The position numbers and the translations under genes were made by a program. A DNA stretch of 64,000 nt from Flavobacterium celericrescens (GTDB lineage Bacteria > Bacteroidota > Bacteroidia > Flavobacteriales > Flavobacteriaceae). Under the pieces are notes generated by a model, which saw only the letters and a program-made list of their open reading frames with translations, did no database searches and was not told where the DNA came from. Position 1 is the stretch's first letter; each line of letters opens with the position of its first letter. Positions 16,636-26,754 of the stretch are shown piece by piece. Location: the NCBI RefSeq assembly GCF_011392075.1, contig NZ_JAAJBV010000002.1:124001-188000 (forward strand). Direction: 5' to 3'.

Positions 16636-17001
16636 ATGGAAACAATAAAAAAATTTTCAATCAACAAAGATTTCAATTCACTAAACTTTCTCGAAAATTT
16701 AGCGAAAAAATTTGATTTGTATCTTATTGGAGATTTTGAGGTTGAGCCTTTCACAAAATGGTCAATGGAATTTGCTTCAGAATATTGGTATCTAAATTAT
16801 CACTTATTAAAAAAAGGAGAAGTAAGACTTGGAAATCAAGATTCTGAATTAAAATTTTTATTTCAAGAATCCAATTTGAATATTATTTGGCTAACCGTTA
16901 CAGACAAGAAAAATTTTGAATTAAAATGCGTCGATGGAAGTTGGGAAGTGAAAGTTTTAAATCCAAATTTTGATAGATTGCAAGAATTATTAAATATTTA
17001 A
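16636..17001 (+). CDS. Small protein of unknown function in cassette-like module 2
   Basis: A 121-residue protein starting METIKKFSINKDFNSLNFLE and ending RLQELLNI. It is probably a small alpha/beta cytosolic protein: aromatic-rich strands (WSMEFASEYWYLNYHLL, LNIIWLTVTDKKNFELKC) and no signal peptide or membrane segment. The gene is flanked by its own terminal inverted repeat, GGTAAGACTT (16610-16619) and AAGACTTACC (17001-17010), 9 of 10 paired; the second copy begins on the last base of the stop codon. Such tight packing is typical of gene cassettes. Family not recognised. Confidence 0.55.
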   Translation: METIKKFSINKDFNSLNFLENLAKKFDLYLIGDFEVEPFTKWSMEFASEYWYLNYHLLKKGEVRLGNQDSELKFLFQESNLNIIWLTVTDKKNFELKCVDGSWEVKVLNPNFDRLQELLNI

Positions 17002-17054
17002 AGACTTACCACAATAGTTTACTTCAATGCCTACTTCCGTATTTCCCAACGGAA
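17001..17054 (+). repeat. Terminal repeat and degenerate attC-like end of module 2
   Basis: AAGACTTACC (17001-17010) is the complement of GGTAAGACTT at 16610, with one mismatch. CACAATAG follows where GCTAAC would be expected. TTCCGT (17035-17040) pairs with ACGGAA (17049-17054). The rest of the gap up to mgsA shows no further structure that I can see. Confidence 0.45.
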
Positions 17055-17116
17055 AATCCTCTACTGAATGTAATTCTTTGATGTCGGTTCAACACCAGAG
17101 AAAGAAAGCTGTAAAA

Positions 17117-17488
17117 CTACACCTCATCCAAGCCTAATAACAATAACTGTGCAGTAGCTTCGTTGGTGGCTAGAGGCACGTTGTGTACGTCACAAATTCT
17201 GATTAGCATATTGATATCCGCTTCGTGTGGATGGCTTGAGTTGGGGTCTTTAAAAAACAATACCATTTTCGTTTTTCCAACCGCTACTCTGGCCGCAATT
17301 TGCGCATCACCGCCTAAAGGTCCCGACAACATTTTTTTTACTTTGAATCCAGCTGCTTCTGCTCTTCCACCTGTAGTTCCTGTGGCAATAATTTTAATGT
17401 TTTCTTTTAAAAGCAAGGCTTTGTTTTTGTTTAAAAACTGTACCATATCTGCTTTTTTTCCGTCGTGGGCAATGATTGCTATTTCCAT
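17117..17488 (-). CDS. mgsA: Methylglyoxal synthase
   Basis: A 123-residue enzyme that converts dihydroxyacetone phosphate to methylglyoxal and phosphate, a bypass of lower glycolysis. Signature elements are AHDGKKADMVQF at the N-terminus, ATGTTGGRAEAAGFKV (phosphate-binding GTTGG), SGPLGGDAQIAARVA with the catalytic Asp, and DPNSSHPHEADINMLIRICD with the conserved His and Asp. It lies next to a sugar kinase, gapA and pfkA, so the region groups genes around triose phosphates. A terminator stands between it and the sugar kinase gene, so it is probably transcribed separately. Confidence 0.95.
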   Translation of the reverse strand: MEIAIIAHDGKKADMVQFLNKNKALLLKENIKIIATGTTGGRAEAAGFKVKKMLSGPLGGDAQIAARVAVGKTKMVLFFKDPNSSHPHEADINMLIRICDVHNVPLATNEATAQLLLLGLDEV

Positions 17489-17517
17489 TTTTATTTTATA
17501 GATATTACAAAGTTCGC

Positions 17518-17552
17518 AAAAAAAACCTGAAAATTTCTTTTCAGGTTTTTTA
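17518..17552 (-). terminator. Rho-independent terminator after the sugar kinase gene
   Basis: AAAAAACCTGAAAA and TTTTCAGGTTTTTT form a long stem around a TTTC loop (17534-17537). Flanking A and T runs make it usable on both strands; on the minus strand it follows the kinase stop at 17556. Confidence 0.88.
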
Positions 17553-17555
17553 ATT

Positions 17556-18407
17556 TTATTTATTCAAAATATGATAGGCAATTAAGCCGTCTATTGGTCT
17601 TCTCAAAACATTACCTATTGTAATACCTCTTTTTGCTAATACTGCTGTTAATTCTTCTTTTAGATAAAAAGCAATAGAACCTACAAAATGCACTGGAATG
17701 TCTTTGCAATTATCAAATTGTTCAACATAATTTTCAACAAAATCTTCCATTTCTAACTGAATATACTTCTTGCAGAAATCATTGTCTTTGTGTTTAATTA
17801 AAAACTTAGCAAACGTAGCTAAATAAGCATTTGGATTAGGTTCTTTGTATAAATTATGCTTGATATAATCGGCATCTACATTGTACTCTTCTTCAAATTC
17901 TTGTGCTAATTCTTTTGGCATTTTATTAAAATAATACCCTCTTAACAAATGGCGTCCAAAACGATTTCCTGAGCAATCATCCATGGCAATATAGCCTAGT
18001 GATTGTACTTTTTGATGCAAAATTTTCCCATCAAAATAGCTACAATTTGAACCCGTTCCTAAAATACATACAATTGCTTCTTCGTCTTTTGGAGTGGTTG
18101 CATAAACAGCAGCATAGGTATCTTCATGAACTACTACTGTTGCATTTTTAAAATAGTTTTCAAAAACTTCGGTAAGGAAATTTTTCATTCTATCGGTTCC
18201 ACAACCTGCGCCATAAAAAAACAAATGTGTCGCTTTATCTTTGTTATGTGAAATATCAAACTTATCGTCTAAACGATTAATGATTTCTTCTTTATCTAAA
18301 ACTTCTGGATTTAATCCTAAAGTTTGTGTAGTGAATAATACTTTTCCGTTATCATCAATAGCAATCCAATCGGCTTTAGTAGATCCACTGTCAACTAGTA
18401 ATTTCAT
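17556..18407 (-). CDS. BadF/BcrA-type N-acetylglucosamine kinase-like protein
   Basis: A 283-residue ASKHA-fold kinase. A longer frame opens at 18452, but that part runs back into the gapA terminator. ATG 18407 gives MKLLVDSGSTKADWIAIDDN, with the phosphate-1 loop (DSGSTKADW) at residue 6, so it is the likely start. Further family motifs are VHEDTYAAVYAT, VCILGTGSNCSYFDG (phosphate-2) and HFVGSIAFYLKEEL (adenosine loop). Relatives act as N-acetylglucosamine kinases; the substrate here is inferred from that family and from the neighbouring glycolytic genes. GlcNAc from cell-wall recycling is a plausible source. Confidence 0.82.
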   Translation of the reverse strand: MKLLVDSGSTKADWIAIDDNGKVLFTTQTLGLNPEVLDKEEIINRLDDKFDISHNKDKATHLFFYGAGCGTDRMKNFLTEVFENYFKNATVVVHEDTYAAVYATTPKDEEAIVCILGTGSNCSYFDGKILHQKVQSLGYIAMDDCSGNRFGRHLLRGYYFNKMPKELAQEFEEEYNVDADYIKHNLYKEPNPNAYLATFAKFLIKHKDNDFCKKYIQLEMEDFVENYVEQFDNCKDIPVHFVGSIAFYLKEELTAVLAKRGITIGNVLRRPIDGLIAYHILNK

Positions 18408-18434
18408 TTGGTTGGTGTTAGTTAATTTAGGAAC

Positions 18435-18469
18435 AAAAAATCCCGTGCACAAATGTAACGGGATTTTTT
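18435..18469 (-). terminator. Rho-independent terminator after gapA
   Basis: AAAAAATCCCGT (18435-18446) pairs with ACGGGATTTTTT (18458-18469). It lies immediately after the gapA stop on the minus strand and separates gapA from the sugar kinase gene. Confidence 0.88.
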
Positions 18470-18478
18470 AAAGAACTA

Positions 18479-19504
<1,026 letters not shown>

Positions 19505-19533
19505 TTAAGCGATATATTAATATTAATTTATTT

Positions 19534-20520
19534 TTATGTTGTCATGATATCAGAAACACGCAATAATTCTTTATCGATTTCTGAATGACCTTTAATTGCT
19601 TGTTCCAATGGTGTTAGTGCAACTTTGTCGTTTAACATTCCTACCATATAATTTGATTTTCCTTCCAAGATAGATTCTACTGCTTTTACACCTAATCTAC
19701 TTGCTAAAACCCTATCGTAGCAAGATGGAGAACCACCACGTTGCATATGACCTAAAACCGATACACGAATATCATATTCTGGAAAATTTTCTTCGATATA
19801 GTCTTTTAATTCGAATACGTTTTTTCCGATTTTATCACCTTCTGCAATAACAACAATGCTTGATGATTTACCAGAAGCTTTACTTTTGCGTAACGAATCT
19901 AAAAGTCTTTCTAAACCTAAATCTTCTTCAGGAATTAAAATTTCTTCAGCTCCAGCGCCAATTCCAGCGTTTAAAGCAATATGTCCTGCATCTCTACCCA
20001 TAACTTCAACAAGGAAAAGACGGTTGTGAGAACTGGCAGTGTCACGAATTTTATCAATACAATCTACAACAGTATTCAAAGCAGTGTCATAACCTAAAGT
20101 ATGACTCGTTCCATAAATATCATTATCAATTGTACCTGGGATTCCCATTACAGGAAAACCATATTCGTTATTAAAAACTTCCGCTCCTGTGAAACTTCCA
20201 TCTCCACCTATCACTACAAGTGCATCAACTCCCGCAGCAACTAAATTATCATATGCTTTTTTACGTCCTTCAACTGTCATAAACTCTTTTGAACGCGCTG
20301 ATTTTAAAATAGTTCCTCCTTTATTAATGATATTATTAACCGAGCGTGGTCCCATTTCTTTAAAATCTCCTTCAATCATTCCTTGATATCCTCTGTAAAT
20401 ACCCAAACATTCAATGTTGTGATATGCACAAGTACGAACAACAGAACGAATAGCAGCGTTCATTCCTGGTGAATCGCCACCCGATGTTAAAACACCTATT
20501 TTTCTAATCTTTGAAGTCAT
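19534..20520 (-). CDS. pfkA: 6-phosphofructokinase (ATP)
   Basis: A 328-residue kinase making fructose 1,6-bisphosphate from fructose 6-phosphate in the cytosol. Visible motifs are VLTSGGDSPGMNAAIRSVVR (ATP loop), VIGGDGSFTGA, GIPGTIDNDI near residues 122-131 with the catalytic Asp, the substrate loop VEVMGRDAGHIA, and LGHMQRGGSPSCYDR. It is the first gene of the leftward pfkA-gap unit. The 134-bp gap to tamB holds no clear complete promoter; TACATTTT on the minus strand near 20550 is a weak candidate. Confidence 0.97.
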   Translation of the reverse strand: MTSKIRKIGVLTSGGDSPGMNAAIRSVVRTCAYHNIECLGIYRGYQGMIEGDFKEMGPRSVNNIINKGGTILKSARSKEFMTVEGRKKAYDNLVAAGVDALVVIGGDGSFTGAEVFNNEYGFPVMGIPGTIDNDIYGTSHTLGYDTALNTVVDCIDKIRDTASSHNRLFLVEVMGRDAGHIALNAGIGAGAEEILIPEEDLGLERLLDSLRKSKASGKSSSIVVIAEGDKIGKNVFELKDYIEENFPEYDIRVSVLGHMQRGGSPSCYDRVLASRLGVKAVESILEGKSNYMVGMLNDKVALTPLEQAIKGHSEIDKELLRVSDIMTT

Positions 20521-20654
20521 TATTTTGTTTGTTTATGTAAAGTTAAGAAACGAAAATGTAAAAAAACACGAATTTTGCTAACTATTTAATTATAGTGGCA
20601 AATTCAAACGTTTTCGTTAATAACTTTTTATTTTTTATGCTAAAAATTGAAGAA

Positions 20655-23600
20655 TTATTCTATTTCTGGTACTTTAATAGGTTCTTCTTTAGTGCCTTCC
20701 GATTTTTTTACTTTTCGGTCGTTAATGTAATCTAAAAACTCAGTTGGTATGTCAGAATCAGGCATTTGATCATTAGAATTGGTTGAGTCTTTATCTTCTT
20801 TCTTTTTTGTAAAGATTTTACGAATCATTTCTTTAAAAGTATTGAACTCTACATTATAGGTTAGTCCAAGTCCTTGAGTATAACCAATACCTTCTCCTAT
20901 ATAATTGATGTCATTTTCTCTATTAAATACGTGTGCTGTTAGTGTACCGTCATCGTTCAATTGCATTTGAATTTCGACATTTCCTACAATAACAGATTCT
21001 GTTACACCACCTACAGGTACACCGACTTTTCCGTTGATTGAAATTTTATCATTAATTCTAGTACTCAAGGTAACCCCAACTCTGTCTGAGATTTCAGTTA
21101 ATTTATTTCCTTGCGAATAATCAAAACCCAATTGCAGTTTACTATCTTCATCAGCAAATAAACCATTGATGATTGAATTTGCTCTTTCAAAAAGTGGACC
21201 ATACGCAGCATTTCCGGCTGTTTCAGCAGTTACAAATGAACCTGTAGAAAGTAATGCAAACGCTTGTGTTTGACGCGTATCTTTGTCTTGTAACTTATAA
21301 TCTATTTCGCTTTTTAGTACCGAACTAACATTAGGAAAATCAATATTAAAATCAGGTTCAGGATTGCTTAAATTTCCATTTAATAAAATAGAAACATTAG
21401 TATCTACCTTTTTATTAAACGAAGCACTTTCTAATAAAACGGCTGGGTTTGCAGTAGTTTTATAAGTTGCTTCTAAATCCAATACCGCATTCATAGGATC
21501 ACCATCCCAGCGAATAGTTCCTCCTTTTTCAACATTAAATTTTTTATCAATTAGTCCACCATATTTAAAGTTGTATTGTCCTTCTTGTACAATAAAATCC
21601 CCATTCATTTGGAATTTTCCTAAGGTATTAATTTCCATAAACATAGAACCTAATCCCTTGCCTTTCATGGCATGACCTGATTCTCTATCCAAAATAATTT
21701 CAATTTCGGCATCGGTATCAATATCAAAATCAAATTCAAGTTCAATCCCTTGGTATTTATTTTTCTCTACAACTTTTCCGTCTTTTATTTTTTGAAATTC
21801 TTCTTTAGTCATAAACTTAATAAAAGAATTATCACCTATATCTTCATCATCATTCACTGGAATTTTAATCGAAGTTCCTTTTTCTGATTCTCCAGCTACC
21901 TTGATATTTAAAGCATTTACAGCGCCCGTTATGCTTGCAGTTCCTTTCATAAAAGCAGTTCCATAATAGTAAGCATCTTCATTATCTTCAGTGTCTAATG
22001 CCAAAATATTATTGGAACTTAAATGTAAATCCAATTGCCAATCTCCTAGTGCTTCATGACGAATACTTCCGTCTAAAATTCCTTTAGTTTTGTATTTTGT
22101 ATCGGTAACTTCAATTTTTCTAAGACTAAATTGATGTTCGGTTATATCTACAATAGCATTTTTTTCAAACGCATAATCTACATTCAAATACGGCACACGC
22201 ATTCCTGCATTATTTAGATACAAACGGCCATCTATTTCGGGTTTTGTTAGTGCTCCTGCAATATTAGCTCTACCCGTAGCATTACCTCTAACATCAGACA
22301 AAACAGAACCTAAAAGTGGTCCAAAAGGTGCTAAATCAAATTCTTGAAAACCAGCTTCTAACTCCAAACTTGATTGTTCGCCAACAAAGTTTACGTTTCC
22401 GTCTAAAAAGAATCGTTCGTCTCCATCTTGTTTTAAACTAGAGGCTACTTTGAATTGGTTAAAATTCTCATTTCCTTCAACGTTAAAATCTAAATCTCCA
22501 ATTAGAATTTTATTAATTTGTAAGCTATCAATAGTTATACTTGATTGAGGATCATATACATTTTTATCTTGAAAGTATTTGACATTTCCATTTAGCTTCC
22601 CTCCAAAAGACAAACTATCTAACGATGGTGTTATTTTTTTCAAATCAACATCATCAAACGTTAACTGAAAATCTTTGTACGTTGAATCGCGCATAGAACC
22701 AAAGAAGTCCATTTTTTGATCATTATGTGACAAACTAATCTTTTGAAAATCAAAGTTTTTCATAAATTTATCAAACACAATTTTATTATCGTTAGTTTCA
22801 TTTTCATTGATAAACCAAGTGTAATCTTTGAATTTTACTTCCGATTTTTTGAATCCAACTACCGACTGTTTTTTCTCGTCTATGGTGTGATATAAGTTTA
22901 AATCATATTTATCCTGACTTTGATTTCCTCCTTTAAACTCTGAACGAACAAACAAAGTATCATTAAGTGTAATATTAATTAAATTAAAATCAGCAATCTT
23001 ATAATTTTTGTTTTTTATGGTGTCAACAGAAATATATGCGTTATAGATAGGATTTTTATTATCGATGTCAATTTTTACATTTTGAATATGATTTTCAAAA
23101 GCGACAATATTAGGTGATCTAAAATCCAATTCAAATTTACCTTCATCTGCATTGATTTTTCCTTTGAATCTGGTGTTTTCAGAAATCGAAACTTCTGGAA
23201 TAAAAACTTCTACTATTTTATCATAAATTGTAAAATCAAACTCTAAGAATTGATCTTTTGCTAATTTATTCGGGGAATAATTGGCATACAAACTACCTAA
23301 AGCATTTTCAACTATTTTACGAACTTCTTTTACCTTGTATTTTCCAACAACTTGACCGCTAATAATATCTGGAGAATTCATTGTTATCGTACGAACTTTT
23401 TGTTCATCAAAAGAAGACGTAATTTCAAAATCCTCGAAAAAATAAAAATCTTTACTATTTTGATAAGACACGTCATGAATTTCCAAATTTCCAACCAAAT
23501 CATCTATAGAACCACCATTAGCTTTAAAGTTGATATTCCCTTTAAAAATTGAAATAGAATCCTTTTTATAGAAATTCAAAAGATGTAAATCTGCATAATC

Positions 23601-25091
23601 AATTTGAGCTTTAAAATCATAATTATTGGCTTTCTTACTCAAATCAATCACACCGTCAAAGTCCATTTTTAAATTAGGGTCATTGCTGTTAAAATAACCT
23701 TTGTAATAAGGCATTTTCATACTTCCATCAACCGTAATATTTTGATAATTATATTTATTAAAATAGAACTTATCAATTTTACCTTTTATTTTAGTATTCA
23801 ATAGTTTTTGAGTAAATCCTTTTCCATCAACATCTAAATCCAAGGTTGCTTTACCCAAATCTTTTTCACTTAATAATGCTCCCAAATCAAAATTAGCCAA
23901 CTGAATATTTCCTTGATAAGAAGCATTATCAATATTATCAACATTTTGCATAGCTAATTTGCTCTCAATTTCGCCCAATTTTGAAAGTAAATAAACATCA
24001 GCATTGATATATTTCTGAGTTAATTCAACATCACCTGCTAAATTAACCGTTCCTAATTTTGCTAAAACAGATGGCAAATTTTCACCTAAAACTCTTGGCA
24101 GAATTCCTTTTAAATCTTCATAATTAGAGGTAACTCTATCAAAATTACCTTTCATGTAAAACGCTTGATTATCTTTTCCAAAAAGATTTCTAAAATTAAC
24201 CGTTCCAATAATTTCGGATTGATTTTTATCTACTAACTTTAAATCATGCGTTGTAAAGTTATTTAATGTACCTACTAAATGCGTGTCAACATAAAACGTA
24301 TTATTTTTTCCAAATTCATTATAAAAATGATTCAAATCATTTGAAGCAATTGAAGCTTTTTCAAACTGCACATCAAAAATTACTTTATTATTAAAATCTG
24401 AAAAATCTTTTCGATCATATTTTAACTCAACCCTTCCTTTCATTTCAGATTCTGGTGTATTCATTGCCAGTTGTTCTAAAAGAATATTCTTTTTTGTGTA
24501 AGTAAAATCGGCAGTTAAATTATTAACTTCTAAACCTCTATGATCTTTAAAAGAAAGCCTGTCTATAAATGTCGTTACATTTGGTCCTTTGATTAAAAAA
24601 TCTTCAATTTTACCATTCAATCGCGTAAAATCTAAAACTTTAGGTGTTTTTAAATTTTCATCAATATAGCGAAAACGACTACTATAAATTGTCATTTTAT
24701 TTGCTCTCATTCTAAACTTACCTGATGACGGTGTACCATCATCAAATGCTTCAATGAATTTATCTAAATTAGTATAATCTTCATTTTTATAGTTTACAAT
24801 TTTAGCATCTAATCCGTCAATAATTACATCTTTAAGATAAGGATGTCCTGGGTCATATATTTTTTTAAAGCTTAAAATAGAAGTGTTTAATCGTTTTATA
24901 GCAAACAAAGTATCCTTATGATGGTCAAGAATTAGGATTCCTTTTAACTTTACACTACCAAAAGGAGTTATTGCAACTTGTTCAATTGTGAGATTTGTTC
25001 CATATGTTTTGTTGAGCTCATCTGTTGCATATTTCCCCAAATAAGTTTGCACTGGAGGCAACGACAATAGTATCCCCAGAAAGAGTAGCAA
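20655..25091 (-). CDS. tamB: Translocation and assembly module protein TamB (DUF490)
   Basis: A 1478-residue (or longer) AsmA/TamB-type protein: an inner-membrane anchor, a very long beta-rich periplasmic groove and a C-terminal DUF490 domain (about residues 1080-1440, with FDYSQGNKLTEISDRVGVTL). Such proteins span the periplasm and take part in lipid transport or outer-membrane protein assembly. The TTG at 25091 is the first conventional start, but the frame continues upstream for 17 codons to an ATC at 25142, adding KKFKKILFRFLFGIIL, which completes the basic-then-hydrophobic anchor. There is no ATG, GTG or TTG in that extension and a stop lies just beyond it. The true start is therefore uncertain. 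Confidence 0.9.
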   Translation of the reverse strand: MLLFLGILLSLPPVQTYLGKYATDELNKTYGTNLTIEQVAITPFGSVKLKGILILDHHKDTLFAIKRLNTSILSFKKIYDPGHPYLKDVIIDGLDAKIVNYKNEDYTNLDKFIEAFDDGTPSSGKFRMRANKMTIYSSRFRYIDENLKTPKVLDFTRLNGKIEDFLIKGPNVTTFIDRLSFKDHRGLEVNNLTADFTYTKKNILLEQLAMNTPESEMKGRVELKYDRKDFSDFNNKVIFDVQFEKASIASNDLNHFYNEFGKNNTFYVDTHLVGTLNNFTTHDLKLVDKNQSEIIGTVNFRNLFGKDNQAFYMKGNFDRVTSNYEDLKGILPRVLGENLPSVLAKLGTVNLAGDVELTQKYINADVYLLSKLGEIESKLAMQNVDNIDNASYQGNIQLANFDLGALLSEKDLGKATLDLDVDGKGFTQKLLNTKIKGKIDKFYFNKYNYQNITVDGSMKMPYYKGYFNSNDPNLKMDFDGVIDLSKKANNYDFKAQIDYADLHLLNFYKKDSISIFKGNINFKANGGSIDDLVGNLEIHDVSYQNSKDFYFFEDFEITSSFDEQKVRTITMNSPDIISGQVVGKYKVKEVRKIVENALGSLYANYSPNKLAKDQFLEFDFTIYDKIVEVFIPEVSISENTRFKGKINADEGKFELDFRSPNIVAFENHIQNVKIDIDNKNPIYNAYISVDTIKNKNYKIADFNLINITLNDTLFVRSEFKGGNQSQDKYDLNLYHTIDEKKQSVVGFKKSEVKFKDYTWFINENETNDNKIVFDKFMKNFDFQKISLSHNDQKMDFFGSMRDSTYKDFQLTFDDVDLKKITPSLDSLSFGGKLNGNVKYFQDKNVYDPQSSITIDSLQINKILIGDLDFNVEGNENFNQFKVASSLKQDGDERFFLDGNVNFVGEQSSLELEAGFQEFDLAPFGPLLGSVLSDVRGNATGRANIAGALTKPEIDGRLYLNNAGMRVPYLNVDYAFEKNAIVDITEHQFSLRKIEVTDTKYKTKGILDGSIRHEALGDWQLDLHLSSNNILALDTEDNEDAYYYGTAFMKGTASITGAVNALNIKVAGESEKGTSIKIPVNDDEDIGDNSFIKFMTKEEFQKIKDGKVVEKNKYQGIELEFDFDIDTDAEIEIILDRESGHAMKGKGLGSMFMEINTLGKFQMNGDFIVQEGQYNFKYGGLIDKKFNVEKGGTIRWDGDPMNAVLDLEATYKTTANPAVLLESASFNKKVDTNVSILLNGNLSNPEPDFNIDFPNVSSVLKSEIDYKLQDKDTRQTQAFALLSTGSFVTAETAGNAAYGPLFERANSIINGLFADEDSKLQLGFDYSQGNKLTEISDRVGVTLSTRINDKISINGKVGVPVGGVTESVIVGNVEIQMQLNDDGTLTAHVFNRENDINYIGEGIGYTQGLGLTYNVEFNTFKEMIRKIFTKKKEDKDSTNSNDQMPDSDIPTEFLDYINDRKVKKSEGTKEEPIKVPEIE

Positions 25092-25255
25092 TAATATTAT
25101 TCCAAAAAGGAAACGAAATAGTATTTTTTTAAATTTTTTGATACTCTATTTTGTTTTAAATTTGCTTAAAATTATAAAAAAGGGGGATATCCAACAAAAA
25201 TAAGGATTTTTGTAAGATAATTACAATATCTTTAAGTCAAATTTCGTGCCTAAAT

Positions 25256-26278
25256 ATGTTAGAAAAGAAAATATATACTTTAGCGATAGAAAGTTCGTGC
25301 GATGACACGTCTGCAGCCATACTTTGTAACGATATTGTTTTATCAAATATTGTTGCCAGACAAGCCATTCATGAAGAATATGGTGGTGTAGTGCCTGAGC
25401 TTGCTTCTAGAGCCCATCAGCAAAATATTGTTCCTGTGGTAGATGTTGCCATAAAAAAAGCAGGCATTACCAAAGAAGATTTGAATTGTATAGCTTTTAC
25501 ACAAGGTCCAGGATTAATGGGTTCGTTGTTGGTAGGTGGTTCATTTGCAAAATCAATGAGCATGGCATTAGACATTCCGTTGATTGCAATAAATCATATG
25601 AAAGCACACATTTTAGCTCATTTTATAGCCGAAGATGGATATGAAAAACCAACATTCCCATTTTTAGCTTTGACAATTTCAGGAGGACATACTCAAATTG
25701 TGAAAGTAACCAGCTTTTTTGACATGGAAATCATTGGAGAAACTACAGATGATGCTGTTGGTGAAGCATTTGATAAAAGCGCAAAAATATTAGGTCTTCC
25801 CTATCCTGGCGGACCTTTGATTGATAAATTTGCACAAGAAGGTAATCCAAAAGCGTTTCCATTTACCAAACCAAAAGTGCCTGGATTAAACTTTAGTTTT
25901 AGTGGTTTAAAAACACAAATTCTATATTTTATTCAAAAAAATGTAGCCCAAAACCCAAACTTTATTGAAGAAAACAAAGCCGATATTTGCGCTTCCATAC
26001 AGCATACTATAATTCAAATTTTAATGGATAAACTTAAACTTGCTGTTGCTGAAACTGGTATTAATCAAATTGCAATTGGTGGTGGTGTTTCTGCAAATTC
26101 TGGAATTAGAACTACCTTGAAAGAAGCTGAAAAAAAATACGGTTGGAAAACGTATATTCCTAAATTTGAATACACAACAGATAACGCTGCCATGATTGGA
26201 ATTGTAGGTTATTATAACTTTTTAGAAGAAAACTTTAGCAATGCTGACGTGGTTTCTAAAGCACGAATTGAATTTTAA
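25256..26278 (+). CDS. tsaD: tRNA N6-adenosine threonylcarbamoyltransferase TsaD
   Basis: A 340-residue ASKHA-fold enzyme that transfers the threonylcarbamoyl group from TC-AMP to A37 of ANN-reading tRNAs, acting with TsaB and TsaE in the cytosol. The motifs are AIESSCDDTSAAIL at the N-terminus, the metal-binding NHMKAHILAH (His near 114 and 118), LALTISGGHTQIV, DDAVGEAFDKSAKILGLPYPGGP, GGGVSANSG and TTDNAAMIG. Length is typical. It is divergent from tamB and starts a rightward run with a small protein, rsmE and a DUF4159 gene. Confidence 0.97.
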   Translation: MLEKKIYTLAIESSCDDTSAAILCNDIVLSNIVARQAIHEEYGGVVPELASRAHQQNIVPVVDVAIKKAGITKEDLNCIAFTQGPGLMGSLLVGGSFAKSMSMALDIPLIAINHMKAHILAHFIAEDGYEKPTFPFLALTISGGHTQIVKVTSFFDMEIIGETTDDAVGEAFDKSAKILGLPYPGGPLIDKFAQEGNPKAFPFTKPKVPGLNFSFSGLKTQILYFIQKNVAQNPNFIEENKADICASIQHTIIQILMDKLKLAVAETGINQIAIGGGVSANSGIRTTLKEAEKKYGWKTYIPKFEYTTDNAAMIGIVGYYNFLEENFSNADVVSKARIEF

Positions 26279-26282
26279 CAAA

Positions 26283-26750
26283 ATGGATTCAATAATTAAA
26301 AGAAATAAGTCCAATTTTATTTGGCTAAGAAATGATAAGGTTTTAGGAAACTTATCATTTTCTGGTAATTCAAATCTTGAAGCTCAAATAAAAATTAGTG
26401 ATACTGAATTATACGAAGTAAAACCTTACGGATGGTTTGGACAGAAAATCAAGATAACAAAAGATTCTAATACAATTTGTGAACTGAAATCAACCTTCTG
26501 GCAATCAAAAATGATTATATCTTTCAAAAAAGAAAAATACATCTTATCGTCTAAGGGCTTTTTCTCGAATTTTTTTGTTTTAAAAGATGAAAAAAGTGAA
26601 ATTTTATTTGAATTACGTTTTTCAAGAAATATTAATAATTTCAAGGCTGTAATAAATCATAAAAACCATAACAAAGAAATATCTGATTTAGTCAAAATGT
26701 TAGCCGTCTACGGCGCAATCAATATAACTAAATCAAACTATCAATCTTAA
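26283..26750 (+). CDS. Conserved protein of unknown function (155 aa)
   Basis: A cytosolic 155-residue protein. The frame opens earlier, inside tsaD, but ATG 26283 (MDSIIKRNKSNFIWLRND) lies 4 bp after the tsaD stop and is the natural start. The sequence is made of short strands with many Lys, Phe and Ile (GWFGQKIKITKDSNTICELK, SKMIISFKKEKYILSSKGFF), suggesting a small beta-barrel or tubby-like fold without recognisable catalytic residues. It is packed between tsaD and rsmE, with 4 bp on each side, so it is translated from the same message. Function unknown. Confidence 0.7.
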   Translation: MDSIIKRNKSNFIWLRNDKVLGNLSFSGNSNLEAQIKISDTELYEVKPYGWFGQKIKITKDSNTICELKSTFWQSKMIISFKKEKYILSSKGFFSNFFVLKDEKSEILFELRFSRNINNFKAVINHKNHNKEISDLVKMLAVYGAINITKSNYQS

Positions 26751-26754
26751 AACT

